From Nodularia sphaerocarpa UHCC 0038 (GTDB lineage: Bacteria > Cyanobacteriota > Cyanobacteriia > Cyanobacteriales > Nostocaceae): DNA of 64,000 nt. The notes beneath the pieces are model-generated. The model was not told where the DNA came from. It ran no database searches and saw nothing but the letters and a program-made list of their open reading frames with translations. Where the stretch lies: assembly GCF_022376295.1 (NCBI RefSeq), contig NZ_CP060140.1, positions 3,042,356-3,106,355 of the forward strand, in the 5' to 3' direction. The stretch's first letter is position 1. Every line of letters begins with the position of its first letter. A program made the translations under genes and the position numbers. This document shows positions 1 through 9,553 of the stretch, in pieces.

Positions 1-1347
1 GGGATTATTCTTAGCCAGAGTTTCGCCAATTACATTCATGTATTCAGAGTCCAAAGAATTAAGAATTTTATGATACAGCACACACCAATTCTCAAAAATC
101 TGTGACGCTGATGATGTGAGGATCATATCCGAACCCTTGAGGACTAGCGCTGGCTCATCTCGCCATTGAGAACCAAAGGTACGCGCCAGTTCATAGAAAA
201 ACTGGTGATAACCGACTTGGCTATCTTGTAACAATTGAACTGTTAAATTTAAAAGTTCATTTGCTTCTGGCAATTCTAACTGCTCAAAACCCAACTTTTT
301 CAACATTAACACCTGGTATTCAGCTTGATAATACTCATTGAATTTTGCTAATTCTGACTCCATTTCGCCTTTGTCAATAATTGCCTTTAATGGTTCCTGG
401 AGCATTTCTAAATTCAACTGACAAATACTTGGTTGATGGCTATAACAATAGCGTCTATAGTAGTCGAAATAAGCTGCTGTAAAGTATGGGTCATAAGTGG
501 GAATGAAGGCATAAGGGCCATAGTCAAAGCTTTCCCCTGTAATGGACATATTGTCAGTATTCAGAACTGCATGACAAAAGCCAGCCGCCATCCACTGCGC
601 TACTAGTTCTGCTACTCGTTTGACTAATTCTGCATAAAATAAAACATACTGATTTTTTTCAGCAATTAAATGAGGGTAATAATACTGAATTACGTGGTCT
701 AAGAGTTTTTTGCTTAAATCTGGTCGCTGCAAATAATGCAAGCGTTCAAAAGTGCCAAAACGGATATGGGAACTGTTCACCCTAACCATCACAGATGAGC
801 GAGTCGGTGAAGGTTCATCACCCCGCCACAGGGATAAACCTGTTTCAATCATTGTCAAACAGCGCGAGGTGCGTACCCCTAATTGATGCAATGCTTCTGC
901 GGCTAGAACTTCTCGCACTCCGCCTTTAAGTGTGAGCATTCCATCACCACCACGAGAGTAAGGTGTTTTACCGGAACCTTTTGTGCCAAAGTCGTATAAT
1001 TCGCCATCAGTAGCGCGGACTTGTCCGTAGAGAAAGCCTCTACCATCACCCAAGCCAGGATTATATGTGCCGAACTGATAGCCGTGGTAACGTAATGCTA
1101 ATAATGGTTTGCGTCCCTGAAATTTACCAAAGGCGTTGCTAAAATCTTCGTCTGTAACTGCTTGGGGGTCTAGTCCCAAAAGAGGTAGCACTGCATCATT
1201 GCGCCAGCGTAAGATATGCTGGGGAAAATCCTCTGCACTAACTTCGTCGTAGTAATCATCACCCAAAGATTCTAATGCTGGTTCGTAGTTGAGGGTGAGA
1301 AAAGGATGATAAAAATTTTCGTTGTTGGGAGTTTGGTCCAGATTCAT
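1..1347 (-). CDS. selO: SelO/YdiU-family protein adenylyltransferase (3' end outside window)
   Basis: This minus-strand reading frame opens at an ATG at 1347 and stays open for 449 codons to the window edge, so the C-terminus is missing. The translation has the SelO (formerly UPF0061/YdiU) hallmarks: LALRYHGYQFGTYNPGLGDG near residue 85, GQVRATDGELYDFGTKGSGKTPYSR just after it, and HAVLNTDNMSITGESFDYGP around residue 265. SelO is a pseudokinase-fold enzyme known to transfer AMP to Ser/Thr/Tyr residues of proteins. The usual bacterial length is about 480-490 residues, so only a few dozen residues should be absent. It is divergent from anmK, with about 115 bases between the two start codons. 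Confidence 0.93.
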   Translation of the reverse strand, partial: MNLDQTPNNENFYHPFLTLNYEPALESLGDDYYDEVSAEDFPQHILRWRNDAVLPLLGLDPQAVTDEDFSNAFGKFQGRKPLLALRYHGYQFGTYNPGLGDGRGFLYGQVRATDGELYDFGTKGSGKTPYSRGGDGMLTLKGGVREVLAAEALHQLGVRTSRCLTMIETGLSLWRGDEPSPTRSSVMVRVNSSHIRFGTFERLHYLQRPDLSKKLLDHVIQYYYPHLIAEKNQYVLFYAELVKRVAELVAQWMAAGFCHAVLNTDNMSITGESFDYGPYAFIPTYDPYFTAAYFDYYRRYCYSHQPSICQLNLEMLQEPLKAIIDKGEMESELAKFNEYYQAEYQVLMLKKLGFEQLELPEANELLNLTVQLLQDSQVGYHQFFYELARTFGSQWRDEPALVLKGSDMILTSSASQIFENWCVLYHKILNSLDSEYMNVIGETLAKNNP

Positions 1348-1463
1348 TACAAGCAAAACTAATTGATTCTACCTTTTATCCTACCGCTCGCAGCAAGCAG
1401 TGTTATGCTTTTTGGAACTATAAATTAAATACACCTTTGTCATCTACACAAGAATCTCTGCCA

Positions 1464-2642
1464 ATGCCTCCCACTGAAAAACTTACCTTACCTACTCGCG
1501 TTATCGGTTTAATTAGCGGCACTTCTGTAGATGGTATAGATGCTGCTTTGGTAGAGGTTTCTGGTAGTGATTTGGATTTGAAAATTGAGTTGCTAGCAGG
1601 GGCGACATATCCCTATACCCCGGAATTAAGAGCCAGAATTTTAGCTGTTGGCGCAGGCGTTGCGATCTCAATGGCAGAATTAGCCGAAATTGATGATGCG
1701 ATCGCCTTTGCATTTGCCCAAGCTGCTCAAAATATCCAAATCGGTCACCAGCCAGCAACTTTAATTGGTTCCCACGGACAAACTGTTTACCATCGACCAC
1801 CCCAAGCAGCACACAGCACACCTTTAGGTTACAGCTTGCAATTAGGTCGCGGTGCGGTGATTGCCGATGTGACGGGAATTACAACTGTGAGTAATTTTCG
1901 CTTGGCGGATATCAATATTGGTGGTCATGGTGCGCCCCTTGTACCGAGAGTCGATGCTTTTTTACTCAGTGATTCAGTAAAGGGACGTTGCATTCAAAAT
2001 ATTGGTGGAATTGGCAATGTTGCTTACATTCCGCCTCGTGGTGGTGACTGGCTTTCAAAAATTCGCGGTTGGGATACTGGCCCCGGAAATAGTTTATTGG
2101 ATTTGGCAGTGGAGTATTTAACTGATGGTGCTAAGTCCTATGATCAAAACGGCAATTGGGCAGCTAGTGGTGTTCCTTGCTATTCATTAGTAGAACAATG
2201 GCTCCAGCAAGATTATTTTCATCTACCCCCGCCTAAATCTACAGGTCGTGAGTTATTCGGTGTGGCTTACCTGCATGAATGTTTAAAAGATGCCGCATCG
2301 TACCAACTGAATGCGGCTGACCTCCTGGCGACACTCACAGAACTGACTGTGGCTACGATTGCTCACAGTTATCAGACTTTTTTACCCGAAATGCCGCAGC
2401 AGGTGTTATTGTGCGGTGGCGGGAGTCGTAATTTGTATTTAAAACAAAGGTTACAGTTATTGTTGCCCTCAGTGCCAGTGTTGACTACAGATGAAGTCGG
2501 CTTGAATGCAGATTTTAAAGAAGCGATCGCCTTTGCTGTTTTAGCCTACTGGCGACAGTTGGGGCTAACTGGTAACTTACCAGCGGCCACTGGCGCTCCT
2601 CGTGAAATACTTTTGGGAGAAATTCATTCAGTATGTCCATAG
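1464..2642 (+). CDS. anmK: anhydro-N-acetylmuramic acid kinase
   Basis: AnmK phosphorylates and opens 1,6-anhydro-N-acetylmuramic acid released during murein turnover, giving MurNAc-6-P in the cytoplasm. Visible family motifs are GLISGTSVDGIDAA at the N-terminus (ATP/sugar site), GSHGQTVYH, NIGGHGAPLVPRVD, IGGIGNV, WDTGPGNSLLD and LLCGGGSRN near the C-terminus. The length of about 392 residues fits the family. An in-frame TTG at 1437 would add nine residues of low similarity (SSTQESLP), so the ATG at 1464 is preferred; neither start has a strong ribosome binding site. The stop lies shortly upstream of the next gene, suggesting a two-gene transcript that ends at the hairpin at 3145-3175. Confidence 0.92.
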   Translation: MPPTEKLTLPTRVIGLISGTSVDGIDAALVEVSGSDLDLKIELLAGATYPYTPELRARILAVGAGVAISMAELAEIDDAIAFAFAQAAQNIQIGHQPATLIGSHGQTVYHRPPQAAHSTPLGYSLQLGRGAVIADVTGITTVSNFRLADINIGGHGAPLVPRVDAFLLSDSVKGRCIQNIGGIGNVAYIPPRGGDWLSKIRGWDTGPGNSLLDLAVEYLTDGAKSYDQNGNWAASGVPCYSLVEQWLQQDYFHLPPPKSTGRELFGVAYLHECLKDAASYQLNAADLLATLTELTVATIAHSYQTFLPEMPQQVLLCGGGSRNLYLKQRLQLLLPSVPVLTTDEVGLNADFKEAIAFAVLAYWRQLGLTGNLPAATGAPREILLGEIHSVCP

Positions 2643-2699
2643 TATTTGTATTTACGTCGTGCTGTCCTAGGGGTATTGTCAAGACAAGGAACATACAAG

Positions 2700-3146
2700 G
2701 TGGCTCACACTTTTTTATTGCAACCAGGGCGCTGGACAATGGAAGGCAATTGGCTGGAGCGTGATGGTATGCCCATCAGCGTCAAAGGTATGACCTTGGT
2801 GGCTTGGAGTCGAGATAACTGGTTCACTATGGCAACAAAGCTCATATTTCCAGGTAGCGATCGCGCGGAAATCTCTCTGCAATATAAGGGGCGGTTGGAC
2901 AAGGAAGAGCGCCAATATAGTTTTTTACTTCAACATAATCTTTTAGGAAAGATTGAAGGTGAAGGTTGGATTGGTATAGATACAATTGTGCAGCATTACT
3001 GGGTACTAGGCGATCGCCAACGTCGCAGTGGCTTTGAAACCATGCACCGCATCTCCGAAAAAGCATATTATCTCAGCAGTGGCGTGATGACAGGTCATGT
3101 CTTAACCAATACAATGGAAGTCAGCTTAGAGCGTCAGGCAACATAA
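2700..3146 (+). CDS. conserved hypothetical protein (lipocalin-like appearance)
   Basis: I do not recognise a named family. The product of about 148 residues is rich in beta-strand-like alternation and aromatic residues, with no signal peptide or membrane segment, and could be a small beta-barrel (FABP or lipocalin-like) protein; that is inference only. Characteristic stretches are WTMEGNWLERDG near the start and FETMHRISEKAYYLSSG near the end. The GTG at 2700 is chosen because AAGGA sits at 2686-2690 with a 9-base spacer. An upstream TTG at 2646, almost abutting the anmK stop, and an ATG at 2739 are alternatives. A strong terminator begins at the stop codon. Confidence 0.7.
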   Translation: MAHTFLLQPGRWTMEGNWLERDGMPISVKGMTLVAWSRDNWFTMATKLIFPGSDRAEISLQYKGRLDKEERQYSFLLQHNLLGKIEGEGWIGIDTIVQHYWVLGDRQRRSGFETMHRISEKAYYLSSGVMTGHVLTNTMEVSLERQAT

Positions 3147-3175
3147 ACACAGGAAGTTCAAACCCTGTGTTTTTT
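3145..3175 (+). terminator. Rho-independent terminator after the anmK-hypothetical pair
   Basis: A 9-bp perfect stem (AAACACAGG at 3145-3153 pairing with CCTGTGTTT at 3164-3172) with a 10-base loop is followed by a run of T to 3175. It overlaps the stop codon of the preceding gene. Confidence 0.9.
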
Positions 3176-3321
3176 CAAAACAGTTATTTAGTTAGCCAAA
3201 ATTGGGCATCCTAAAACTAGATCAACCTCAAAGTTGGGAAGATCATCAAACATCAGGATAAATCTAGAACCTATTGTTTAGGTGTTAATCACGTTTATTG
3301 AACCTTGGAGTCGAATTTTCT

Positions 3322-4890
3322 ATGTCAGACCCCAACATTGGTCGCTTACTCGGCAAACGCTACCAGCTTCAAGAATTAATTGGTACTGGGGCTATGGGTC
3401 GAGTTTATCGTGCTAAGGATATTTTGTTGGGAGGCGTACCCGTAGCAGTAAAGTTTCTCGCCCTATCCATCCAAAATAAAAAGATGCGGTTGCAAGAACG
3501 CTTTGAGCGAGAAGCGAAAACCTGTGCCTTACTAGGGCAAAAAAGCATCCACATTGTCCGAGTCATGGACTACGGTGTAGACGACAATGACACGCCGTAC
3601 TACGTCATGGAATACTTGCAAGGACAAAGCCTCACCCAGATTATCCGCAAAAACAGTCAAAGTCTATCTTTACCCAGATTTTTGAGTATGGCGCGTCAAA
3701 TCAGTTTGGGGTTAAAGTGCGCTCATGATGGTATCCCAGTTGATGGCGCAGTCTACCCCATTATTCATCGTGATATCAAGCCCAGCAATATGCTGGTGAT
3801 TCAAGACCCTAGTTTTGGGGAATTGGTCAAGGTGCTAGATTTTGGGATTGCTAAGTTACTACAAGCAGATAGCGACCAGACAAAATACTATTTAGGGACA
3901 ATGGCTTATTCCTCTCCAGAACAAATGGAGGGTAAGGAATTAGATAATCGTGCTGATATTTATAGTTTGGGCGTGATGATGTTCGAGATGCTGACAGGCA
4001 AAATGCCCCTAGTCGCACCAACTCACTCTTTTAAGGCGTGGTATAAAACACATCGAATCGAAGAACCACGAACTTTTGCTGCGGTTGCTCCCACCTTGCA
4101 CATTCCCCAGTCAGCCCAAGATTTAGTCATGAGTTGTCTGGCTAAAGCACCAAGCGATCGCCCCCAAAACATTAGTGAAATCCTCGAAGTTTTAGAATCT
4201 CTAGAACAGGATGATCACCAGCCCAAAACTTCACCTGATGCTCATGCAGCTACTCACTCCCTGGCTATTAGGCATGATTTGGAGCCAAAAAAAATCGCCA
4301 ATTTGCCAGTATCTTTACCAAAAGACAAAGAAGATATTGTTCGCAATCCTTCCTGGCCAGCCAATAAACCAATTGCCGATATTGTTTTTCCCAAATCCAT
4401 CCAGTCCAATGGAGAGACCCTACCAGCCCTATGGGTGATGCTACCGCAGCCAGAAATTAACAAACGCTTAATCTGTAAGATTTATAATCAATTTTTGTTT
4501 GTGAGTACTCCCCACCCGATGTTGCTCTGGATTACTGTGATCTACAATCGCCAACATGGTGCTAAATTTTTACCTTATTACTTGGATCTGAAAACTAGTC
4601 TGGGTCAAGAAATCGCCTCCTTACTAGCACAGAAAGCTTCCTATCGTCTGTTGTTCTTTGCAAGGGAAACACCAGATCGCTGTTCTCATGTCTCACTATC
4701 GAGTATTGATCCAGCCCAACCCCAGCGACTGCAACAATGGATAGCAATGAGTCAAACCTTTGCTTCCTCTGACAATGCCCAGCTGAGTAAAAATTTACTT
4801 AAAAGCGAGTACGAAAAAATCAAGCCCTCAATTCTGGCAAAGTTGGAAACACGTACCAGAGATTTTTCCTTGAATATTTCTACTAAATAA
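3322..4890 (+). CDS. serine/threonine protein kinase (PknB/Hanks type)
   Basis: A cytoplasmic eukaryotic-type Ser/Thr kinase of 522 residues. The kinase domain covers about residues 14-290: glycine loop GTGAMGRVYRAKD (residues 21-33), catalytic lysine AVKFL (Lys44), catalytic loop HRDIKPSNML, DFGIAKL, and the SPEQ activation-segment end. The remaining 230 residues have no domain I recognise and no transmembrane helix, unlike classical PknB with PASTA repeats. The ATG at 3322 gives a normal N-terminus (MSDPNIGRLLGKRYQL); the TTG at 3298 only adds eight residues. The gene stands alone, with terminators or long intergenic DNA on both sides, so its substrate is not indicated by context. Confidence 0.92.
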   Translation: MSDPNIGRLLGKRYQLQELIGTGAMGRVYRAKDILLGGVPVAVKFLALSIQNKKMRLQERFEREAKTCALLGQKSIHIVRVMDYGVDDNDTPYYVMEYLQGQSLTQIIRKNSQSLSLPRFLSMARQISLGLKCAHDGIPVDGAVYPIIHRDIKPSNMLVIQDPSFGELVKVLDFGIAKLLQADSDQTKYYLGTMAYSSPEQMEGKELDNRADIYSLGVMMFEMLTGKMPLVAPTHSFKAWYKTHRIEEPRTFAAVAPTLHIPQSAQDLVMSCLAKAPSDRPQNISEILEVLESLEQDDHQPKTSPDAHAATHSLAIRHDLEPKKIANLPVSLPKDKEDIVRNPSWPANKPIADIVFPKSIQSNGETLPALWVMLPQPEINKRLICKIYNQFLFVSTPHPMLLWITVIYNRQHGAKFLPYYLDLKTSLGQEIASLLAQKASYRLLFFARETPDRCSHVSLSSIDPAQPQRLQQWIAMSQTFASSDNAQLSKNLLKSEYEKIKPSILAKLETRTRDFSLNISTK

Positions 4891-5501
4891 ATTCTACTTT
4901 TTGCATAATGTAAAACTTTGTTAAGAAAAATCTATATCTAGTTGTAAGCTTGATTTATAAAAAATATAATGGGCATGAATGACAATTGCACTCACACTGC
5001 ACACTGCGTTGACAGAAGTTCAAAGCTCATTGAACCCATGGGGTAGATGCCGTTTGAGTCAGCCTACACTGCGCCAAATATGATCACGGCGGGGTTAAAA
5101 CCGTTTCTCCTTCAAAGACGCTACGCGGTAAGCAAAGCTATGCGGAAGGCTTTACGTGTCGCTTCCCTCTCAGCACTAAAGTAACTGAGTTTCCCGCATA
5201 CCGTGAGGTCTTATGAAGAATCTCATTTCCTGTAGGCAGAAAAGAAGTTGATAAAATTCCCGACCAATATTCCTCTGTTATATTCAAACAAACAGATGAG
5301 TGTAAATCGATGGAATGATCAAATTACCAAAATTCCCATGAAATTTGGTCAAGCCTGATTCTTAATTTCACCCCAAAGCTACAGTACATTGGTGAAAGCA
5401 TATAGCAGCTTATTTGAGTTGACGCCCCAGCATCCCCAGCTCGTTTCCTCCGTGGAACTAAGCAAGAGAAGGAGGTCGCCCACTGCGACACACATAGTCT
5501 T
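4891..5501. other. 610-base gap between the kinase gene and nblA
   Basis: No convincing coding frame is visible on either strand. The left third is AT-rich. From about 5090 it contains a dispersed repeat block (5116-5159) that recurs near 61.8 kb, and a small hairpin GTCGC/GCGAC at 5475-5489 lies just 3' of nblA. Confidence 0.6.
5116..5159. repeat. 44-base dispersed repeat, second copy at 61780-61823
   Basis: The block beginning AGACGCTACGCGGTAAGC is found again at 61780-61823 with only two mismatches over 44 bases. It belongs to the dispersed intergenic repeats common in Nostoc genomes. No gene overlaps either copy. Confidence 0.85.
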
Positions 5502-5699
5502 CTATGCCATAGTGGAACCTGAATCTAAGCCCCACTGATGCTTAAGCAACTCTTGATAAGTTGCTTCGCGCACCATCATCTGTTCATAAAGCTTGACCAA
5601 AAAATCTTTAGCTTGGTCATTGCTCATGTGCTGTACTTGGCTAGCAAAGGAGCGGATGCTAAATTGTTGTTCTAAAGATAGTTCGATGGGTTGGCTCAT
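5502..5699 (-). CDS. nblA: phycobilisome degradation protein NblA
   Basis: NblA is a small adaptor that binds phycobiliproteins and the ClpC chaperone, triggering phycobilisome breakdown under nitrogen or sulfur starvation. The 65-residue product matches the family in length and sequence: MSQPIELSLEQQFSIRSF at the start, then MSNDQAKDFLVKLYEQMM and ATYQELLKHQWGL. The ATG at 5699 is preferred over an upstream extension because TTGGAG lies 6 bases before it. On the minus strand a TATACT -10-like box lies at about 5755-5760. Flanking DNA on both sides is gene-poor, so it is probably monocistronic. I looked for a perfect NtcA site (GTA-N8-TAC) upstream and did not find one. Confidence 0.93.
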   Translation of the reverse strand: MSQPIELSLEQQFSIRSFASQVQHMSNDQAKDFLVKLYEQMMVREATYQELLKHQWGLDSGSTMA

Positions 5700-6382
5700 A
5701 ATAAACTCCAAGAAAAACAACGCGTACAATTTAGATCGATTACAGAAGTAACCAAAGTATAATAAGTGGTTCAGTACTTGTTATGCATTTGTACCTCTGT
5801 ATTAAGAAAGATAACAATTGTTTGACGAATTGCCCACAACCTTATGGGTAAGATTTCCGTTTGGATATTTTTCACCTCAGCCAACTGATGTATAACCTAG
5901 GTTTACCAAAGCTTATCTTGGGCAGAAATAAGTTTTTGTATACCATCGGTTAGTTAGTTGGAATACCCTGATGTACTTCCCACTCATTTCCTGCTCTCCT
6001 GTAAACAGGTACTGATAGATGGTGAGGAAAAGGTATTAAGCGTAAATCATATTCCCTTTATATCATTAGGTGAAAAAAGTCAATTTACCAGATTTTGCAA
6101 TATCAGTCTCCAATAGGTAAATTTGGAGGTTAAAAATATTTGTATCAAGTTGTAAATAGGAAAAATGCTCAGGTTGAACAAATTGCTGAGTATATCTAGA
6201 GTCATGAGTCATGAGTCATGAGTCATTAGTCATTAGTCATTAGTCATTAGTCATTAGTCATTAGTCATTAGTTTTCACGCCCACTAGGGGCGGGGTATCA
6301 ACCCCAACGAACTAATAACTAGTGACTACTTAATCAGCCCTGTGTGCTTTTGGGTGGAAAAATCCCAAATTGCTAATCTCAG
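5700..6382. other. 680-base gap between nblA and the PP2C gene
   Basis: This interval should hold the nblA promoter (right of 5700). It is otherwise AT-rich with no supported coding frame. Its 3' part carries the heptamer array at 6201-6270 followed by GC-rich repeat debris near 6280. Confidence 0.55.
6201..6270. repeat. heptanucleotide tandem repeat (STRR), 10 units
   Basis: Ten uninterrupted heptamers: three GTCATGA followed by seven GTCATTA. This is the short tandemly repeated repetitive (STRR) type known from heterocystous cyanobacteria. The same heptamer family recurs in this window at 8916-8964, 13674-13715 and 34981-35068. Confidence 0.95.
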
Positions 6383-7123
6383 CTATGCTGGAGCGTTTTC
6401 TTCCAGTGATACCATGACGATTGTGATGTTATCGTGTCCACCCTGCTCTTTGGCGGCTTCAATCAGAGCTAGGGAAGCTGTTTCCAATATGGGAGAATTG
6501 CGGAGGTGATCAGCAATATTCTGTTTGTTCAGTTCTTCGGTCAAACCATCACTGCATAGCAGCAGGCGATCGCCCATCCTCACATCTAGCGGTTGTACAT
6601 CAACTTGATGCAAATCTTCCCTACCCAAACACCGGGATAAGATATGGCGGTAGGGGTGCTGTCTGGCTTCCTCTTCAGTAATGTCACCTAGCTTAATGGC
6701 TCTAGCTACCCAAGTATGGTCTTCCGTCACCTGTTGTAATTGCGACTCCCGAAACCGATATAACCTGGAATCACCAACGTGAGCGCACCAAGGCGAATCT
6801 GATTCGCGAAAAATCACGGCGACCACTGTAGTCCCCATATCGGCGCGTTCGGGATGCTGTTTTTGATCCTGGATAATGGCTTGATTTGCTTGCCATAAAG
6901 CATTTTCTAGCAATTTTTCAGTGGATTCAGAAGTATTCCAGTGGGACACCAAAAACCCTTGAATTTCCTGTGTGGCGATGCGACTGGCTTGTTCACCTCC
7001 AGCATGACCACCCATACCATCAGCAACAATAAAAAATCGCCCTTCAGGGTCGATGTAGTAAGCATCCTGGTTGCTAGAACGAACAAGTCCCGGATCGCTA
7101 GAACCCGTGAAGTTAAGTTTCAT
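6383..7123 (-). CDS. PP2C-type protein phosphatase
   Basis: A soluble, metal-dependent Ser/Thr phosphatase of 246 residues, the normal length for a single-domain bacterial PP2C (PphA/PrpC/Stp type). Metal-binding and fold motifs are present in order: SSDPGLVRSSNQDAYY, VADGMGGHAGGEQAS, CAHVGDSRLYRF, LLLCSDGLTEEL and GGHDNITIVMV. The ATG at 7123 gives the standard start (MKLNFTGSSDPG); a TTG at 7138 would add five residues. It lies 15 bases downstream of the ABC1/UbiB kinase stop on the same strand, so the two are probably cotranscribed. Whether it acts on that kinase or on another kinase such as the one at 3.3 kb cannot be said. Confidence 0.93.
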   Translation of the reverse strand: MKLNFTGSSDPGLVRSSNQDAYYIDPEGRFFIVADGMGGHAGGEQASRIATQEIQGFLVSHWNTSESTEKLLENALWQANQAIIQDQKQHPERADMGTTVVAVIFRESDSPWCAHVGDSRLYRFRESQLQQVTEDHTWVARAIKLGDITEEEARQHPYRHILSRCLGREDLHQVDVQPLDVRMGDRLLLCSDGLTEELNKQNIADHLRNSPILETASLALIEAAKEQGGHDNITIVMVSLEENAPA

Positions 7124-7138
7124 AATTTTTGAGAACAA

Positions 7139-8824
7139 TTAATACGTGCGGTCATAACGGTCGAGGCGTGATAGCAAGCGAATCAGGATGACTGAGATTG
7201 CTGCTGCAATTAAACCAGCTAGCACGGCCAGCCATACATAACGATTTACCAATAAAATTGTAGCCGAAAGAGTAAATCCACTGATAATTAAAGCGTAGGT
7301 TGTACCTAATTGGATATTGCTCTGCCTTCGTAGTAGACGCTCCGCTTCTATGGAACGGACACGCACGCGCATATCTCCCCGTTCTAATTTCTCTAATGTA
7401 TCCTCTAATCTCCGGGGCAAACCGAATGCAGTGGTACTAACTTGAACTGCTTGGCGACTTAACTCATTGATAAAGCTATTATTATCAGGACCATTCATAT
7501 CTGTTATTAGTTGCATTGCATAAGGTTGGGCAACTTCCATAAAATTAAATTCTGGATCTAAACCTTTGCCTACCCCCTCTAGAGTAGAAAAGGCTCGCAT
7601 CACAAAAGTGAAGGTTGCGGGAAATCTAAATGGCTGATTATAAGCTAATTCATACAGGTCTTCACTGATTGCGGCCACAGACTGATTTTCAAAGGGTTGA
7701 TCCATGAAATGGTCAAGCATATACTGCACAGAACGCCGTACAGGCCCCATATCATCCGTAGGTGCGATCGCCCCTAAATCGATCAAAGACTGCACAACGC
7801 GATCGCCATCTTTTTGAGCAATACCAAACAGCGTTTCCATCAATCCTTCACGCACATTCGACTGAATCTGCCCCATCATGCCGAAGTCGTAGAAAATTAA
7901 ATCCCCATTGGGACTAACAGCAATATTACCAGGGTGAGGGTCAGCATGGAAAAAGCCATTATTTAGCAGCTGCAACAAATAAGCTTGAGCGCCAAGACGT
8001 GCTAGCACCTTACGATCTAAACCCGCAGCTTCTAAAGCTTCATATTGGCTTATTTTAATTCCGGGGAGATATTCTAAAGTTAATATTTTGGGTGAAGCAT
8101 AACGCCAATAAACTCTAGGGACTTTTACCCATTCATAGCCGCGAAAATTTCGGCGAAAAGTATCAGCATTACGACCTTCATTGAGATAATCAATTTCTTC
8201 CCAAAGAATGCGACAACATTCTTCGTAAATCCCTAGCCAATCTCGCCCCCGTCCCCATTTAGGATGGTTTTGAAAATAGCGGGTGATTCCTTTAAGAATC
8301 TGTAAATCGATTTCAAAGAGCTGCTTCAGTCCAGGGCGCTGTATTTTCACCACAACTGATTCACCAGAGTGTAATACAGCTTTGTGTACTTGCCCTAAAC
8401 TAGCAGCAGCGAGGGGAATAGGTTCAAAATTCTGAAATAATTCCGGAATTTTCTTACCTAATTCCTCCTCAATACTTGCTTCTACTTGCTCATAGCTAAA
8501 AGCGGGAACTTTATCCTGCAACTTAGCCAATTCTTCCACATATTCACCGGGAAATATATCAGCGCGAGTAGAAAATAACTGCCCGACTTTAATAAAAGTT
8601 GGACCTAAGTCCAACAGGGTATTACGAATCCAGACGGCTTGGGCTTTGCGTCTTGCAACTTGTTTCGCTTCAGTCACACCGCCAGCATAACTCCAAGATT
8701 TGTTGTAACGCCAAAGCTTGAACATTAAGGTCAAGACAAAAGACCAAATGTCCACAAAGCGCCGTCTGCTAGAGTAGTTTTCCCGATTCCAACGGTATGC
8801 TTTCTCCGAATAACCTGTTTCCAT
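7139..8824 (-). CDS. ABC1/UbiB (AarF) family atypical kinase
   Basis: A 561-residue member of the ABC1/ADCK/UbiB family, which in bacteria supports quinone biosynthesis and in plastids plastoglobule prenyl-lipid metabolism. Seen motifs: the KxGQ element IKVGQLFSTRADIFPGEY, the alanine-rich loop AAASLGQVHKAVL replacing a glycine loop, the lysine in VVKIQRPG, EEIDYLNEGRNAD, the catalytic HADPHPGN and metal-binding YDFGMMG. Two hydrophobic helices at the C-terminus (about residues 503-545) suggest membrane anchoring. Cyanobacteria carry several such paralogues and the exact substrate is unknown. The ATG at 8824 is clear. Confidence 0.92.
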   Translation of the reverse strand: METGYSEKAYRWNRENYSSRRRFVDIWSFVLTLMFKLWRYNKSWSYAGGVTEAKQVARRKAQAVWIRNTLLDLGPTFIKVGQLFSTRADIFPGEYVEELAKLQDKVPAFSYEQVEASIEEELGKKIPELFQNFEPIPLAAASLGQVHKAVLHSGESVVVKIQRPGLKQLFEIDLQILKGITRYFQNHPKWGRGRDWLGIYEECCRILWEEIDYLNEGRNADTFRRNFRGYEWVKVPRVYWRYASPKILTLEYLPGIKISQYEALEAAGLDRKVLARLGAQAYLLQLLNNGFFHADPHPGNIAVSPNGDLIFYDFGMMGQIQSNVREGLMETLFGIAQKDGDRVVQSLIDLGAIAPTDDMGPVRRSVQYMLDHFMDQPFENQSVAAISEDLYELAYNQPFRFPATFTFVMRAFSTLEGVGKGLDPEFNFMEVAQPYAMQLITDMNGPDNNSFINELSRQAVQVSTTAFGLPRRLEDTLEKLERGDMRVRVRSIEAERLLRRQSNIQLGTTYALIISGFTLSATILLVNRYVWLAVLAGLIAAAISVILIRLLSRLDRYDRTY

Positions 8825-8915
8825 ATTTTTTGTTTACCGTTGGTTGTTAACCAAATCCTTTGGATGAAAAGACACTCTGATTTTTGAACTATTTACAAGC
8901 AAGTGTCATGTAATC

Positions 8916-8964
8916 ATGACTAATGACTAATGACCAATGACTAATGACTAATGACCAATGACCA
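8916..8964. repeat. heptanucleotide tandem repeat, 7 units
   Basis: Seven units of ATGACTA or ATGACCA, the reverse-complement family of the array at 6201. It ends 3 bases before the stop codon of the minus-strand gene at 8968, so it is the 3' flank of that gene. Confidence 0.95.
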
Positions 8965-8967
8965 AAT

Positions 8968-9294
8968 TTATACAGAATTGCTGCGATAACGTTGCAATTC
9001 ATTGCGTAAAAGGGCAATTTCGGCTCTCAGTTCATCGATTGTTGCTTGTAAGTCAACAGAACCCGAACCAGAGTAGCCAGCGCCGGTGGTACTTTGACCA
9101 GAATTAGCAGCCTCTGCTGCCCGATTTGCCCGTTCTAGGACTTCTGCTGTGAACTGGCGCATTTGTTCTCTAGCTTCGGCATCAAATTTGCCCAAATCAC
9201 TCAAAGCGTCGGTTACAGCCACCTCTAGACGCTCATTAATTACTTCGGCTACAGCTCTGCCTACGAAAAAGGCTTGTACAAGGGGGTTACTCAT
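8968..9294 (-). CDS. small conserved cyanobacterial alpha-helical protein
   Basis: A 108-residue, probably soluble and helical protein without cysteine or membrane segment. It starts MSNPLVQAFFVGRAVAEVI, has a charged helix (EAREQMRQFTAEVLERANRA), a short Gly/Ser linker (about residues 65-78) and ends in a predicted coiled coil (TIDELRAEIALLRNELQRY). It resembles an uncharacterised family common in cyanobacteria, which I cannot name with certainty. It lies upstream of the ABC1 kinase on the same strand, separated by the heptamer array. The ATG at 9294 is the first in frame. Confidence 0.75.
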   Translation of the reverse strand: MSNPLVQAFFVGRAVAEVINERLEVAVTDALSDLGKFDAEAREQMRQFTAEVLERANRAAEAANSGQSTTGAGYSGSGSVDLQATIDELRAEIALLRNELQRYRSNSV

Positions 9295-9553
9295 AAATTT
9301 TTGTTACGTTGCTCCGCAAGAGAATTATAACTTGCCTGTCTGCTTTGCGGCTTCTGCTGAAGAGGAAGAAATTTAGACAAGTCAGGAATGACTAAATTAC
9401 CGCAGGCTCTAGGAAATTATATAGTAGCAAACTTATCTATACACAGGCGATTACTGACGGTAAGCTACGCGTTCAGGCAGTGTACCGCAGGCGATCGCAT
9501 AGCATAAAAATGCTAAAATCGATTTATAATTTAGTTGATGCCATACTTATTCT

